Part shown: positions 9,350 through 18,571 of the stretch, piece after piece
How the letters are laid out: every line of letters starts with the position of its first letter
How positions within the stretch are numbered: position 1 is the first letter of the stretch
Origin: an endosymbiont of Escarpia spicata
GTDB lineage: Bacteria; Pseudomonadota; Gammaproteobacteria; Chromatiales; Chromatiaceae
Assembly: GCA_003349915.1 (NCBI GenBank)
Contig: QFXE01000007.1
Coordinates: 35,366 to 99,365, forward strand
Length of the DNA stretch: 64,000 nt
Direction: 5' to 3'
Translations under genes and position numbers: made by a program
Notes under the pieces: model-generated
What the model was told of the DNA's origin: nothing
The model's input: the letters and a program-made list of their open reading frames with translations, nothing else
The model's database searches: none

Positions 9350-10002
9350 AAAGCCGACCGATCAGACGATCGGTCGGCTTCTGGCTGCTGATAGCACTGC
9401 TGCCCTGGCAATCCCTGTCAGCGGCAGGGGGGATGGAGAGCGGCAGGGAGCCGGTGATTCTGCCCGACCTCGATCGGCGCGAGATCGTCGAGCCTGAGAT
9501 CGACACCGAAGACTTCGAGATCAGCCTGTTTGCAGGTGCGCTCAGTATCGAGGACTTTGGCACCAACCCGGTCTACGGCGCGCGTCTCAACTACCACCTC
9601 AGCGAAGATTTTTTCCTGGAGGCGGATGCAGGCTACTCCCGTGCCAGCAAGACCAGCTATGAACTGTTAAGCGGTAGTGCACAGCTGCTCACCGACAGCG
9701 AACGCGATTTCACCTACTACAACCTCTCTTTGGGTTACAACCTGTTGCCCGGAGAGGTATTTATCGGCAAGGGACGGGCCTTCAACAGCCATCTCTACCT
9801 GATCGGCGGCGTCGGCAATGTCACCTTCGCGGGTGACGACCATTTCAGCGCCAATCTCGGACTGGGTTACCGCTTCCTGTTCACCGATGCCTTTGCCCTG
9901 CATCTTGACGTGCGGGACCACCTCTTCAACAGCGACCTGCTGGGAGAGGATAAAACCACTCACAACCTCGAACTGAGTGCCGGTCTGAGCCTGTTCTTTT
10001 GA
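9319..10002 (+). CDS. outer-membrane beta-barrel domain protein
   Basis: 227 residues: signal peptide (FWLLIALLPWQSLSA), an acidic linker (residues about 45-70), then an eight-strand-like barrel with YGARLNYHL, YYNLSLGYNL and a terminal Phe (LSLFF). It overlaps the end of the SH3-barrel gene by 31 bp, which suggests translational coupling. The barrel is of the porin-like type often encoded next to TlpA/DUF4266/DUF3570 genes. It may form an outer-membrane conduit or sheath for the redox proteins of the operon; that role is inferred from context only. Confidence 0.65.
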   Translation: MEIRYRFLLLKSRPIRRSVGFWLLIALLPWQSLSAAGGMESGREPVILPDLDRREIVEPEIDTEDFEISLFAGALSIEDFGTNPVYGARLNYHLSEDFFLEADAGYSRASKTSYELLSGSAQLLTDSERDFTYYNLSLGYNLLPGEVFIGKGRAFNSHLYLIGGVGNVTFAGDDHFSANLGLGYRFLFTDAFALHLDVRDHLFNSDLLGEDKTTHNLELSAGLSLFF

Positions 10003-10019
10003 AACCAGGAGTCTTAAGA

Positions 10020-10523
10020 ATGATAAACACTGCCAAACGACACCCAATATTGACCGTCCTGGCACTAATGCTATCACTGCATTTCACACCACTATGGGCG
10101 GCCACTCAGCTGGCACCCGACTTCACCCTGAAGAGTCTGAACGGTGAGAATCTGCGTCTCAGCGAACTGCGCGGAGAGGTGGTGATGATCAATTTCTGGG
10201 CAAGTTGGTGCGGCCCCTGCAGACAGGAGATGCCGCTGCTTGAAGAGCTCTATCAACGTTACCAGCCGCTCGGGTTTACCCTGCTGGGGATCAATGTGGA
10301 GCAGGATGATTCCAAGGTACGCAAGCTGGCCAGGGAGCTGGGAGTGAGCTTTCCAATCCTGTTCGACAGTGACAACCGGGTCAGCAAAAGCTATGCCGTC
10401 TCCGCCATGCCGACCACCCTGCTGATCGACCGGGACGGCAATCAACGATTCCTGCATCAAGGTTTTCGGCCCGGTTACGAGCAAGCCTATCAGGAGCAGA
10501 TTCGGCAGCTGGTGAAGGAGTAG
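10020..10523 (+). CDS. TlpA-family periplasmic thioredoxin
   Basis: 167 residues. N-terminal signal peptide or anchor, then a complete TlpA/ResA-like fold with active site WASWCGPCR at about residue 60 and the cis-Pro loop AMPTTLLID. Members of this family reduce disulfides or help mature c-type cytochromes and metal centres in the periplasm, which fits an operon with haem proteins. The start is the ATG at 10020, 9 nt after AGGAG; an upstream in-frame TTG at 9999 is less likely. Confidence 0.85.
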   Translation: MINTAKRHPILTVLALMLSLHFTPLWAATQLAPDFTLKSLNGENLRLSELRGEVVMINFWASWCGPCRQEMPLLEELYQRYQPLGFTLLGINVEQDDSKVRKLARELGVSFPILFDSDNRVSKSYAVSAMPTTLLIDRDGNQRFLHQGFRPGYEQAYQEQIRQLVKE

Positions 10524-10526
10524 ATC

Positions 10527-10751
10527 ATGCAAGCGATCACTCTCTCTGCGGTGCTCCTGGTGCTGACGTCATTGGCTGGTTGCGCCGTGGAACCCTGGGT
10601 CAAACCCTACGAACGGGCAAAACTGGCCGATCCGATCATGAGCTTCAGTCGCAATCCGGTGGCAGACAGCTACCTGCACCATGTCTATCAGGCACGAGAG
10701 TCAGCACGCGGCGCCGAAGGTGGTCAGGGAGGCGGCTGTGGCTGTAACTGA
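10527..10751 (+). CDS. DUF4266 small lipoprotein
   Basis: 74 residues with a lipobox (LAGC), the family signature WVKPYERAKLADPIM and a Cys/Gly-rich C-terminus ending GGGCGCN. DUF4266 proteins are small lipoproteins of unknown function usually found beside DUF3570 and TlpA genes, as here. The C-terminal cysteines could be metal or thiol ligands and possible substrates of the adjacent thioredoxin (inference). Its end overlaps the start of the DUF3570 gene by 14 bp. Confidence 0.85.
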   Translation: MQAITLSAVLLVLTSLAGCAVEPWVKPYERAKLADPIMSFSRNPVADSYLHHVYQARESARGAEGGQGGGCGCN

Positions 10752-11886
10752 GATCAAACGAACGAACCGACTGCTGCTGATCGGCAGCTTGACCGTTGCC
10801 TTGCCGGTACTGGCGGCACAACTGCCTGAGGAACGGGCAGATGCCATGTACCACATCTATGACGGTGGCGGGGTGACAGTCAGCGGCCCCTCCATCCTGG
10901 TACGCAAGCAGTTCGGCGAGAGCATATCTGCCTCCGCCAACTACTATGTCGATGCCATCTCCAGCGCCTCCATTGACGTGGTGACCACCGCCAGCCCCTA
11001 CACCGAAAATCGCACTGAAACCAGCGCATCGGTGGACTACCTGTATGGCGACTCGCAGATGAACCTCGGCTATACCAGCAGCGAGGAGAGTGACTACAGC
11101 GCCGATACGATCCACTTCAGCATCGGCCAGGATCTGCTCGGAGACCTCACCAACGTCACCCTGGGTTACAGCCGGGGCAGTGATGAAGTACGGCGCAACG
11201 GTGACGCTGACTTCAGCGACGAGGTGACGCGTAACAGCTTCAGTCTCGCCCTGAATCAGGTGGTCACCGCCAACACCCTGTTCGCCCTCTCCTGGGAGAC
11301 CATCGCTGACGAGGGTTTCCTCAATAACCCCTACCGCTCGGTGCGTTATCTGGATGCATCCAGCACGACAGGTTACAGCTTTGAATCCGAAGTCTACCCC
11401 CGGACCCGTACCAGCAACGCACTATCGGCCCGCCTGCGTTACCATCTGCCTTACCGTGCGGCGATCTCGGGAGAGTATCGTTATTTCTCCGACACTTGGG
11501 GTATCACAGCCCACAATACCGAACTCGGCTACACTCACCCGTTGGGAGACAACTGGACCTTCGATCTCAACTACCGCTATTACACCCAGAACGCTGCAGA
11601 TTTCTACAGCGACCTATTCCCGCGGGTTCAGTCACAGAACTACCTGGCGCGTGACAAGGAGCTGAGCAGTTACTCCAGCCACTCGGTCGGCTTCGGAATG
11701 AGTTACAAACTGCAACGGGAGAGCTGGAAACTGCTGGACAGCGCCAGCCTCAATCTCGCCTACAACTATCTCTATTTCAACTACCGGGATTTCCGTGATA
11801 TCAGCCAGTCGGAAGCCGTAGGACAGGAACCGCTCTACGAACTCTCCGCCAGTGTGATGCGGCTCTATCTCTCGGTCTATTATTGA
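10738..11886 (+). CDS. DUF3570 outer-membrane beta-barrel protein
   Basis: About 382 residues. A signal peptide (LLLIGSLTVALPVLAA) is followed by a long run of amphipathic strands ending VMRLYLSVYY, typical of a large outer-membrane barrel. The family motifs ASANYYVDAISSASIDVVTTAS and YTENRTE fit DUF3570. The start is taken as GTG at 10738, preceded by GGGAGG at 5 nt, which gives a clean signal peptide; the open frame upstream lacks one. It is the last gene of the operon. The family is of unknown function, and co-occurrence with DUF4266 and TlpA is typical. Confidence 0.8.
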   Translation: MAVTEIKRTNRLLLIGSLTVALPVLAAQLPEERADAMYHIYDGGGVTVSGPSILVRKQFGESISASANYYVDAISSASIDVVTTASPYTENRTETSASVDYLYGDSQMNLGYTSSEESDYSADTIHFSIGQDLLGDLTNVTLGYSRGSDEVRRNGDADFSDEVTRNSFSLALNQVVTANTLFALSWETIADEGFLNNPYRSVRYLDASSTTGYSFESEVYPRTRTSNALSARLRYHLPYRAAISGEYRYFSDTWGITAHNTELGYTHPLGDNWTFDLNYRYYTQNAADFYSDLFPRVQSQNYLARDKELSSYSSHSVGFGMSYKLQRESWKLLDSASLNLAYNYLYFNYRDFRDISQSEAVGQEPLYELSASVMRLYLSVYY

Positions 11887-11934
11887 TTGCAGTGGTTTTG
11901 TCGGGTTACGACGGCGCATGATCCCGGCTTCGAC

Positions 11935-12023
11935 AGAGCGGTAGGGTGGATAAGCCACAGCGCATCCACCGGGATGGTTGCTGGAAAAGGTGGATGCGTT
12001 TCACTTATCCACCCTACGGCTCT
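11935..12023. repeat. nested GTAGG-type REP palindrome
   Basis: Outer arms AGAGCGGTAGGGTGGATAAG and its near-complement ending GGCTCT enclose a second inverted pair (CGCATCCACC / GGTGGATGCG). It lies between the convergent DUF3570 and epmA genes, where it could also act as a two-way transcription stop. Confidence 0.65.
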
Positions 12024-12058
12024 AGCTCTGGCGCTATACCCGCTTTCGACTCCCCCCC

Positions 12059-13054
12059 TCAGGCACGCAGATAGGGAAATGCCAACACCTCTTCGATAGA
12101 CGGCACACCCGTCACTCGCATCAAGAGCCGGTCTATACCCAGGGCAACACCGGCACATTCAGACATCCCGGACGCCAGACTGGATAGTAAATTTCTGTCC
12201 ATCGGTACTGTCGGCAAGCCCCTCTCTTCACGGGTCGCATTCTCCTGTTCGAATCGACGCTGCTGCTCTTGAGCATCGGTCAGTTCATGGAAGCCGTTGG
12301 CAATCTCAATCCCCTCCAGATAGAGCTCGAAACGCTCAGCCACGGCTGGCGTACCCTGACGCACCTTTGCCAATGCCGCCTGACTCGCCGGATAGTCGAA
12401 TAAAAAGCTCAACCGCTCCCTGCCAAGGTGGGGCTCGATGCGCTGGGTCAGTAGCAGGTCGAGCCAGGCATCAGCATTATCCAGTGACAGGGTTTCCGCA
12501 TCGGATATGCCCGCATCGATGGCGCATTGGCGCAAGCTTTCAGCCGAAGCAGCGTGCGGGTCGATGCCAAGATAGTGCTGAAAAGCCTCCCCGTAGTTCA
12601 CATGTTCCACCGGCAGGGAGGACGGCAGTACATCATTCACCAGGGACGCCACTTCATCCATCAGGCCAAAGTGGTCAAACCCCGGCCGATACCACTCAAG
12701 CAGGGTAAACTCCGGATTGTGCCGGGTGCCGAGCTCCCCTCCCCGGAATACCTTGCAGATCTGGTAGATAGGCCCGCTGCCAGCCGCCAGCAGGCGTTTC
12801 ATGGGGAATTCCGGAGAAGTGTGGAGATAGAGGGTCTCCCCGCGTGCCGCACCGGGACCGGTGTAACGGGTGGTGAAACTCTCTATGGAGGGGTCGGTCA
12901 CCCCAAAGCGGGAGCAGACGGGGGTTTCGATCTCCAAGACCCCTGCCTGTCTGAAAAATGTCCGGATATCCGCCAGCAGCCCTGCCCGTGCCCGCAGCAT
13001 CTCCTGCGTGGCGACAGGGCGCCAATCCGAATTTGCCGGGTTGCCGGAGGTCAA
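12059..13054 (-). CDS. epmA: EF-P lysine 34 beta-lysyltransferase EpmA (GenX/PoxA)
   Basis: 331 residues, a truncated class II lysyl-tRNA synthetase lacking the anticodon-binding domain. Motif 2 is seen as [20 protein letters not shown] and motif 3 as [11 protein letters not shown]. EpmA attaches (R)-beta-lysine to EF-P. The start appears to be TTG at 13054, because the N-terminal DWRPVATQ region matches the family and no ATG precedes it. This TTG overlaps the TGA stop of efp (TTGA), so the two are translationally coupled. The substrate gene efp and the mutase epmB are both adjacent. Confidence 0.93.
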   Translation of the reverse strand: MTSGNPANSDWRPVATQEMLRARAGLLADIRTFFRQAGVLEIETPVCSRFGVTDPSIESFTTRYTGPGAARGETLYLHTSPEFPMKRLLAAGSGPIYQICKVFRGGELGTRHNPEFTLLEWYRPGFDHFGLMDEVASLVNDVLPSSLPVEHVNYGEAFQHYLGIDPHAASAESLRQCAIDAGISDAETLSLDNADAWLDLLLTQRIEPHLGRERLSFLFDYPASQAALAKVRQGTPAVAERFELYLEGIEIANGFHELTDAQEQQRRFEQENATREERGLPTVPMDRNLLSSLASGMSECAGVALGIDRLLMRVTGVPSIEEVLAFPYLRA

Positions 13055-13623
13055 CCTTCCTTGACGCGGGAAACATACTCGCCGGTGCGAGTATCGACTT
13101 TGATCATCTCACCGATCTGGACAAAAAGCGGCACCCGAACCACGGCGCCGCTCTCAAGGGTCGCTGGTTTGCCGCCGCTGCCGGAGGTATCCCCCTTGAG
13201 GCCCGGGTCGGTATCTGTAACAGTCAGCACCACGAAGTTCGGCGGCGCAACGATGATGGGGGAACCGTTCCAAAGGGTAATGGTGCAGAGATCCTGCTCC
13301 TTCATCCACTTTATGGTATCGCCGACGGCTTTTTCGTCAGCACTGACTTGCTCGAAGGTCTCCGGATCCATAAAGTGCCAGAATTCACCATCAGCATAGA
13401 GATACTGCAGGTCAACCTCCATGACATCAGCCGCTTCCACCGACTCGCCGGATTTGAAGGTCTTCTCAAGCACCCTGCCAGTCTTCAGGTTGCGGATCTT
13501 TACCCGGCTGAAGGCCTGGCCTTTGCCTGGTTTAACAAATTCGTTCTCAATGATGGAGCAGGGATCACCGTCCATCATTATCTTCAGGCCGCCCTTAAAC
13601 TCGCTGGTGCTGTAACTTGCCAT
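13051..13623 (-). CDS. efp: translation elongation factor P
   Basis: 190 residues, the usual length. The three beta-barrel domains are recognisable, with the modified lysine at residue 34 in [12 protein letters not shown] rescues ribosomes stalled at polyproline, and in EpmA-containing bacteria Lys34 carries beta-lysine. The start is the ATG at 13623 (MASYSTSEF), which aligns with known EF-P; upstream in-frame codons would add a non-family extension. The start codon abuts that of epmB on the other strand. Confidence 0.95.
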   Translation of the reverse strand: MASYSTSEFKGGLKIMMDGDPCSIIENEFVKPGKGQAFSRVKIRNLKTGRVLEKTFKSGESVEAADVMEVDLQYLYADGEFWHFMDPETFEQVSADEKAVGDTIKWMKEQDLCTITLWNGSPIIVAPPNFVVLTVTDTDPGLKGDTSGSGGKPATLESGAVVRVPLFVQIGEMIKVDTRTGEYVSRVKEG

Positions 13624-14695
13624 GACTTCCTCACGAAACATATCGATTGCGGCGCATATCATACCTGAGAGTGGGTTAACTTTGCAGACTCCTCTTTGGC
13701 AGCAGGCGCTCAGCGAGGCATTTACCCGACCGAAGGCGCTGCTGGACTACCTCGGAATCGAACAAGACAGCATTCCAGTGGAATCCAGCGCCGAATTCAG
13801 CATGCGCGTGCCCAGAGGTTTTGCGGACCTGATGAGGAGAGGCGACCCAGGGGATCCGCTCCTGCGTCAGGTCCTGCCACTTCAGAGTGAGTCGGTGCAT
13901 GTCCAGGGTTTCTCCCGCAATCCCGTCGGCGACCTGGAAGCCCATGCGGTTACCGGACTGCTGCACAAATACCATGGACGCGCGTTGCTCATCACCACCG
14001 GCGCCTGCGCCATTCATTGTCGCTACTGTTTTCGGCGCCACTATCCCTACGAAAACGCTAGTGCCACGCCTCGCCAGTGGGAAGCGTTGCTCGCCTACCT
14101 ACGCGAACATCCAACAATCAACGAGGTCATTCTCAGCGGTGGCGACCCGCTGATGCTGGATGATGAAAAGCTTGGCCGGTGGATGCAGCAACTCAGCGAA
14201 ATCCCCCATCTGCAGCGCCTGCGTCTGCACAGCCGTCTGCCGGTCGTCCTTCCGGAGCGCATCACTCCTGAACTACTCACCCATCTGCGGAAAAACCATC
14301 TCAAATCTGTTCTGGTGATACACGCCAACCACCCTCGCGAACTCTCCTGCAGAGTGACCGGGAAGTTGAAGGCGTTGCAGAAGGCCGGCGTACTCCTACT
14401 GAACCAAAGCGTGTTGCTGCGTGGCGTCAATGATCAGACTGCGGTATTGGTGGAACTCAGTGAACGCCTGTTCGAGGCGGGGGTCATGCCCTATTATCTT
14501 CATCTGCTGGATCGAGTGGAGGGAGCCGCCCATTTCGAGGTCGAGCAAGCGCGTATCCATTCATTATACAGTGGCCTGCTATCCCAGCTGCCGGGGTATA
14601 TGGTCCCCAAACTGGTACGTGAAACCGCTGGAGAGGCATCGAAAAGACCAGAGGGGTTCGATCTATCGGAGCAAAAGCCCCACTGCATTACATGA
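13622..14695 (+). CDS. epmB: EF-P lysine 2,3-aminomutase EpmB (YjeK)
   Basis: Radical-SAM enzyme that converts (S)-alpha-lysine to (R)-beta-lysine for EF-P modification. The cluster motif [15 protein letters not shown] (CxxxCxxC) is at about residue 123, and the LSGGDPL and family C-terminal half are present. It is divergent from efp. The ATG at 13622 overlaps the efp start codon, which leaves no room for a promoter or ribosome site; the family start usually lies just before TLQTP, where only a TTG (13682) occurs in frame. The true start is therefore uncertain by up to 20 residues. The rest of the protein is intact. Confidence 0.92.
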   Translation: MTSSRNISIAAHIIPESGLTLQTPLWQQALSEAFTRPKALLDYLGIEQDSIPVESSAEFSMRVPRGFADLMRRGDPGDPLLRQVLPLQSESVHVQGFSRNPVGDLEAHAVTGLLHKYHGRALLITTGACAIHCRYCFRRHYPYENASATPRQWEALLAYLREHPTINEVILSGGDPLMLDDEKLGRWMQQLSEIPHLQRLRLHSRLPVVLPERITPELLTHLRKNHLKSVLVIHANHPRELSCRVTGKLKALQKAGVLLLNQSVLLRGVNDQTAVLVELSERLFEAGVMPYYLHLLDRVEGAAHFEVEQARIHSLYSGLLSQLPGYMVPKLVRETAGEASKRPEGFDLSEQKPHCIT

Positions 14696-14705
14696 GCATC
14701 CGTTG

Positions 14706-14751
14706 GTAGGGTGCAACCTGCGCTTATTTTGGTGCGCATGGCGCACCCTAC
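14706..14751. repeat. GTAGG-type REP palindrome
   Basis: Imperfect palindrome starting GTAGGGTGC and ending GCGCACCCTAC, just downstream of epmB. Same family as the elements at 5844 and 11935. Confidence 0.6.
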
Positions 14752-14888
14752 GTTCGTCACATTACCCTATACCGGCCATCATTACGGACGCCAAAGCCGG
14801 AGGAATAAGACAGAGTGAGGAAGTTTCGAGACGAAAGAGAGATTCCGGCGAGGCAATATCCCGCTGGTGGGTAGTGTTGGATTGTAGA

Positions 14889-14921
14889 GAAGACCGGTCA
14901 GGTCAAGCCTGGCCGGTCTTC
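14889..14921 (-). terminator. hairpin after the cold-shock gene
   Basis: GAAGACCGG and CCGGTCTTC form a 9-bp stem 22 bp beyond the stop of the cold-shock gene. On the minus strand it is followed by only a weak pyrimidine run, so termination efficiency is uncertain. Confidence 0.55.
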
Positions 14922-14943
14922 CAAAAGGCTGTGGTGTAAAAAA

Positions 14944-15153
14944 TTACAGCGGCGTTACGTCTTCAGCCTGGGGACCTTTTTTCCCTTCACCTACGGTGAA
15001 CTGAACTGACTGTCCTTCCGCCAGAGTCCGGCGACCAGTCCCTACGATTGAGCGGAAATGGACGAAGAGATCGGCACCATTTTCTCTTTGGATAAATCCG
15101 TAACCCTTCTCATCATTGAACCATTTAACGGTGCCTGTTTGCTGTTCAGACAT
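14944..15153 (-). CDS. cold-shock domain protein
   Basis: 69 residues, a single OB-fold nucleic-acid-binding domain. RNP1 is seen as KGYGFIQ and RNP2 as LFVHF. It is an RNA chaperone of the CspA type. The start is ATG at 15153 because AGAGG lies 8 nt upstream; the open frame extends further but adds a non-family N-terminus. A second cold-shock gene lies 2.8 kb away on the same strand, with a different loop sequence ([11 protein letters not shown] here against [11 protein letters not shown]). Confidence 0.93.
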   Translation of the reverse strand: MSEQQTGTVKWFNDEKGYGFIQRENGADLFVHFRSIVGTGRRTLAEGQSVQFTVGEGKKGPQAEDVTPL

Positions 15154-15386
15154 TTGAAGAACCTCTGTAATGTTAGTAAAACAGCCCACTCAAACAGTAG
15201 ACTAACGTTCTGATTGTAGTTTTTTGCGTACGGATTAGCAAAAAAATTGGCCTGTCAACTTTACCGACCGGACAAATGAAGTTTACAGGCACATATTCGA
15301 AAAGAATACTTTATTAATCATGGAGTTATCGACATTCTGGTAACACGAAAACCGCATGAGTTTCTCTGCAGGTTTGGGAAAAATCT

Positions 15387-16448
15387 CTAGTCGGCCAGAA
15401 CCACCCTACCCTTCCCAAGCTTCTTCGCCCGATACATGGATTTATCACACCGGCTAAGAAAATCATTTGCGGATTCCCCCAACCTGAACGATGCAACACC
15501 CAATGAGGCAGAGACATCCACCAGCGTCTCACCAGTGCTCGGGCGCTTAAGAATCAGCTTTTTGATATTTTTCCGTAGATTTTCCGCCAGGCTAAAGGCG
15601 CTTGATATACTCGTTTCCGGGAGCAGGAGCGCAAACTCATCCCCCCCAATACGGGCACTGCTATCACTCCCCTTGGTATGAGTTTTCAGAAGTTTCCCAA
15701 TTGCGTTCAGTACCTTGTCGCCCACGAGATGCCCATGTGTATCATTGATCTCTTTGAACTGATCCAGATCCACCAGTATCAGCGAAAAGTTAGCTGCCTG
15801 TCGGCGCTCTGTTTCAGCAATCAAATGATTCAGTGTTTGATCAAAACCCCGACGGTTAAAGACACCCGTCAGCACATCGACGTATGCCTCTTGCTTGGCA
15901 GACTCCAACTCATTCTTGAGTTTGTCCATCTCATCGGAAGAGGTCGTCAACTGGCTCTCCAACCGTTTGCTCTCCATCGCCAGAGCACGAGTATCCGACA
16001 TGATGTTAGTCACGACAGAAAGCACATCTTCAGCCTTCTGACTCTCGGCTAAACAGTTGATGTACCGTTCGAGTTTTTCATTTGAGATAGCGGCTTTGCC
16101 TGCAATGTCCACCAGCACACCGATAGTCTGGGCGACAATGGCAAGCAGTTCCTCTCTTAGATCGTCCAGGACCACTTCATCACAACTGTAGAGGAAACGC
16201 CGGAAGAGTTTATCCGCACCCTCTTGTGACCAATCTCCCTGACCCTCCAGAAAGCTGTCGAGCTTCTCCTTCAAACGGGCATCTCTTCCCGCCATATAAT
16301 TGTAGAAGAGGGAGAAGTTAACAGGGTTTGTGGGAAGCTGATGTTTGGCGAGCAAAGGGATGGTCAAGCGAAAAAGCTCACCTGCCTGATCCGGTGTATC
16401 GGGGTGAAACAGCGCCGGGCTGGCACTTTCCTCTTTCTGTTCTTTCAT
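15387..16448 (-). CDS. soluble diguanylate cyclase (GGDEF)
   Basis: About 353 residues with no membrane segment. The N-terminal 190 residues are helical, with a coiled coil (about 160-190) before the GGDEF domain (DVLTGVFNRRGFDQ; FKEINDTHGHLVGD; SARIGGDEFALLLPE). The active site is intact, so it should make cyclic di-GMP. The product-inhibition site five residues upstream is KGSD rather than RxxD, so feedback inhibition may be weak. ATG at 16448 is chosen; a TTG at 16481 is the alternative. The N-terminal region resembles the sensor part found in soluble gammaproteobacterial cyclases, signal unknown. Confidence 0.85.
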   Translation of the reverse strand: MKEQKEESASPALFHPDTPDQAGELFRLTIPLLAKHQLPTNPVNFSLFYNYMAGRDARLKEKLDSFLEGQGDWSQEGADKLFRRFLYSCDEVVLDDLREELLAIVAQTIGVLVDIAGKAAISNEKLERYINCLAESQKAEDVLSVVTNIMSDTRALAMESKRLESQLTTSSDEMDKLKNELESAKQEAYVDVLTGVFNRRGFDQTLNHLIAETERRQAANFSLILVDLDQFKEINDTHGHLVGDKVLNAIGKLLKTHTKGSDSSARIGGDEFALLLPETSISSAFSLAENLRKNIKKLILKRPSTGETLVDVSASLGVASFRLGESANDFLSRCDKSMYRAKKLGKGRVVLAD

Positions 16449-16577
16449 ACGATATAGTTTAGCTAAATGGAGAGAAATCAACCGACTTTAAAATACCATT
16501 ATTAATGATTCAGGTTAAGAAGCAATGCTCTCGTATTTCATGCGTTCGGTAGGTTTCAGATGGGTCATCCAGGCAAG

Positions 16578-17657
16578 CTATCCACTTGTCAGTTTGTGTC
16601 CATGCTTGTCAATAATACGGTCGATCTCCTTTCTGGCATAGCGGCACAAACTGGCTTGAGCGTCACGTGATGCCGCCCTGCCTTCCTCTAAATTACCGAT
16701 GATAATAATATTCTCATCGTTAAGTGTATTTGCGGGTTTCGTGTAGTTAAAGCTTCCGGCAATGATGACGCTGTCATCGAGAACCATCAGCTTGTGGTGC
16801 AGCTTTCCGAGTCGCCCGGGACTCCAACCCCGCCCCTTTCGCGCCAGATAGACTTCGGCACCACTCTCGGCAAGTCCCTTGCTCGCAGCCCAGTGCTGAT
16901 TGCCCTGCCCTGCATCAAAGACGCCTCTGATCGGAATCCCCCCCAACCGGCGTGCAATCATGGCATCATCAATACCCGAGGACTTGGAGAAGGTGAAAAT
17001 CGCAAAATCGATCCGCTCTCGCGCCTTCAGCATCTGCTTCATGATCTCCATCTCGGGGCCGTGATCGGGCGCGAACAGGACCTTGACCCTGATACCCGAC
17101 ACATCGACCTCCTTCGGCGCTTTACGGCTTTTGAAGTGACGTTTCCCAAAGGCACCACTCCAGATCTCACGGAATTCGACGGCATACTCCCTGGCGACTT
17201 TCTCATCCTGGATAGTAACAAGATGATTCAGGTTTTTTTGGGTACCGGTAGGGGTGAAGTTGGTGGAGCCTGTGAGTACAGCACTGCGATCCCGAACTAC
17301 AAATTTCTGATGGAATATCCTGGGGTTATAGTCGAGTTTTGCATTGATGCCAGCGCGATGAAGGGCGTTTAGCATCGAACGGTTCTGCTCTTTTTTACCA
17401 CACCGGACAAACACATCGTCAAGATCTTCGCGCTCGATGAGATAGTCCCCCTCGAGCACGAGCCTGACGCTGACCCCATTCTGCGCAGCGTTAACCAAAG
17501 CCCGGGCTATCGGTTCAGACTCAAGTTCCTGAATGGCTACATCGAGCCTTTTTTGTGCCTGCTCGATAAACTCCACTATGGGAGATTCGAGATCATCCGG
17601 GCCGCCCAGTTCTTGCGGCCCCATATAGAGGCGGAGATCACCCAACTCAAGTGGCAT
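16578..17657 (-). CDS. phospholipase-D-like protein with two HKD motifs
   Basis: 359 residues. Two phospholipase D half-sites are present: HQKFVVRDRSAVLTGSTNF and HHKLMVLDDSVIIAGSFNY, each with HxK, D and GSxN. There is no signal peptide or membrane helix, so it is probably cytosolic and could be a nuclease (Nuc/endonuclease-like) or a phosphodiesterase rather than a lipid enzyme. The start is well supported by AAGGAG at 8 nt. It stands alone between the diguanylate cyclase and a cold-shock gene. Confidence 0.8.
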   Translation of the reverse strand: MPLELGDLRLYMGPQELGGPDDLESPIVEFIEQAQKRLDVAIQELESEPIARALVNAAQNGVSVRLVLEGDYLIEREDLDDVFVRCGKKEQNRSMLNALHRAGINAKLDYNPRIFHQKFVVRDRSAVLTGSTNFTPTGTQKNLNHLVTIQDEKVAREYAVEFREIWSGAFGKRHFKSRKAPKEVDVSGIRVKVLFAPDHGPEMEIMKQMLKARERIDFAIFTFSKSSGIDDAMIARRLGGIPIRGVFDAGQGNQHWAASKGLAESGAEVYLARKGRGWSPGRLGKLHHKLMVLDDSVIIAGSFNYTKPANTLNDENIIIIGNLEEGRAASRDAQASLCRYARKEIDRIIDKHGHKLTSG

Positions 17658-17805
17658 TTACCTGACTCCTTTCAGTAATCATGAACCAGACATCCAGGGT
17701 ACCAGAATAAGGAATTATTCTATTTTTAGCACTTAATCCTATAACCTGCCAGCACTCATTCAAGGAGATATCGACAGGCTCAAAGCGAGCCACACCTTCA
17801 GGCAA

Positions 17806-17838
17806 TAAAAAAGGCAGAACCGTCAGGTCCTGCCTTTT
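17806..17838 (-). terminator. Rho-independent terminator of second cold-shock gene
   Basis: On the minus strand GGCAGGACC-TGAC-GGTTCTGCC forms a stem followed by TTTTTT, about 75 bp past the stop of the cold-shock gene. Confidence 0.8.
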
Positions 17839-17911
17839 CCAGTCATCAACTCCCAAAAGGGAACGAGACCTGCATTGCGTTCAATGCAATGCCAAATCGC
17901 AGCTCAACAAC

Positions 17912-18118
17912 TTAGAGCGGTACGATGTTCTCTGCCTGGGGACCTTTCTGACCCTGGGTAACAGTGAACTCGACCTTCTGGCCTTCAACCAGAGTTTTGA
18001 AACCCGAGCCGGTGATGGCGCTGAAGTGTGCGAACACATCGGGGCCGGATTCCTGCTCGATAAAACCAAAACCTTTAGATTCGTTGAACCATTTAACGGT
18101 ACCGGTGGTAGTAGACAT
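17912..18118 (-). CDS. cold-shock domain protein, CspA/CspE type
   Basis: 68 residues, one cold-shock domain with RNP1 KGFGFIE and RNP2 VFAHF, ending QAENIVPL. It is an RNA chaperone. The ATG at 18118 is chosen over 18124 because AGGA is 7 nt upstream of it and abuts the other. A consensus promoter lies about 160 bp upstream, so the mRNA has the long leader typical of cspA-type genes, and a terminator follows. Confidence 0.95.
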   Translation of the reverse strand: MSTTTGTVKWFNESKGFGFIEQESGPDVFAHFSAITGSGFKTLVEGQKVEFTVTQGQKGPQAENIVPL

Positions 18119-18272
18119 AATCATATCCTATTAAATCAAGAGTAACTGAAGCCTTTTGACAGGCCGTTTAACTGGAAGCTTTGCTATTACTTATGAAAAA
18201 ACAGGACGAGGTACTAAAGACTGTCATCGAAAAAGCGTGCATAAACATAAATATAAGACGTACTTTCAGGTA
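18119..18272 (-). promoter_or_regulatory. long 5' leader of cold-shock mRNA
   Basis: About 154 nt lie between the predicted transcription start and the ATG, with no ORF. Long leaders of this size fold into thermosensitive structures in known cspA genes; the fold itself was not computed here. Confidence 0.5.
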
Positions 18273-18278
18273 CCTCAG

Positions 18279-18306
18279 ATTATATATAGCTTTTCCCCAT
18301 AGTCAA
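18279..18306 (-). promoter_or_regulatory. sigma-70 promoter of cold-shock gene
   Basis: On the minus strand, -35 TTGACT and -10 TATAAT are separated by 16 bp. This is close to consensus and the best promoter match I found in the window. Confidence 0.75.
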
Positions 18307-18571
18307 CGGGTATTACCAAAAAACATAGGCGCTCAACTTCATGGACCCTAATTGGGCAAGCGCGGGGCATCCTTACCCGCTTCCGGGACTTAATGGCGAA
18401 AGACCGGAGGAGAGCACCGCTCAAACCCTCTGAAGCGGCATTTCAGATTAGGACACTGGGAACCAGGGAGGTCAAATCCCAAAACAAAAAAGGCACAAAC
18501 TGTATTCCTGATGTGATGGCACTTCAGCCAGCATAAGGATAGTCTATCCTGTCAACATGGAGGTATCCGAC
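18307..18571. other. spacer before the GH13 gene
   Basis: Intergenic sequence between the cold-shock promoter and the glycosidase gene. The glycosidase ribosome site GGAGGT is at its right end. I saw no other feature. Confidence 0.4.

Noticed and set aside
17647..17856. 69-codon minus-strand ORF upstream of the phospholipase-D-like gene
   Set aside because: No family pattern, overlaps the ribosome site of the real gene and runs into the cold-shock terminator.
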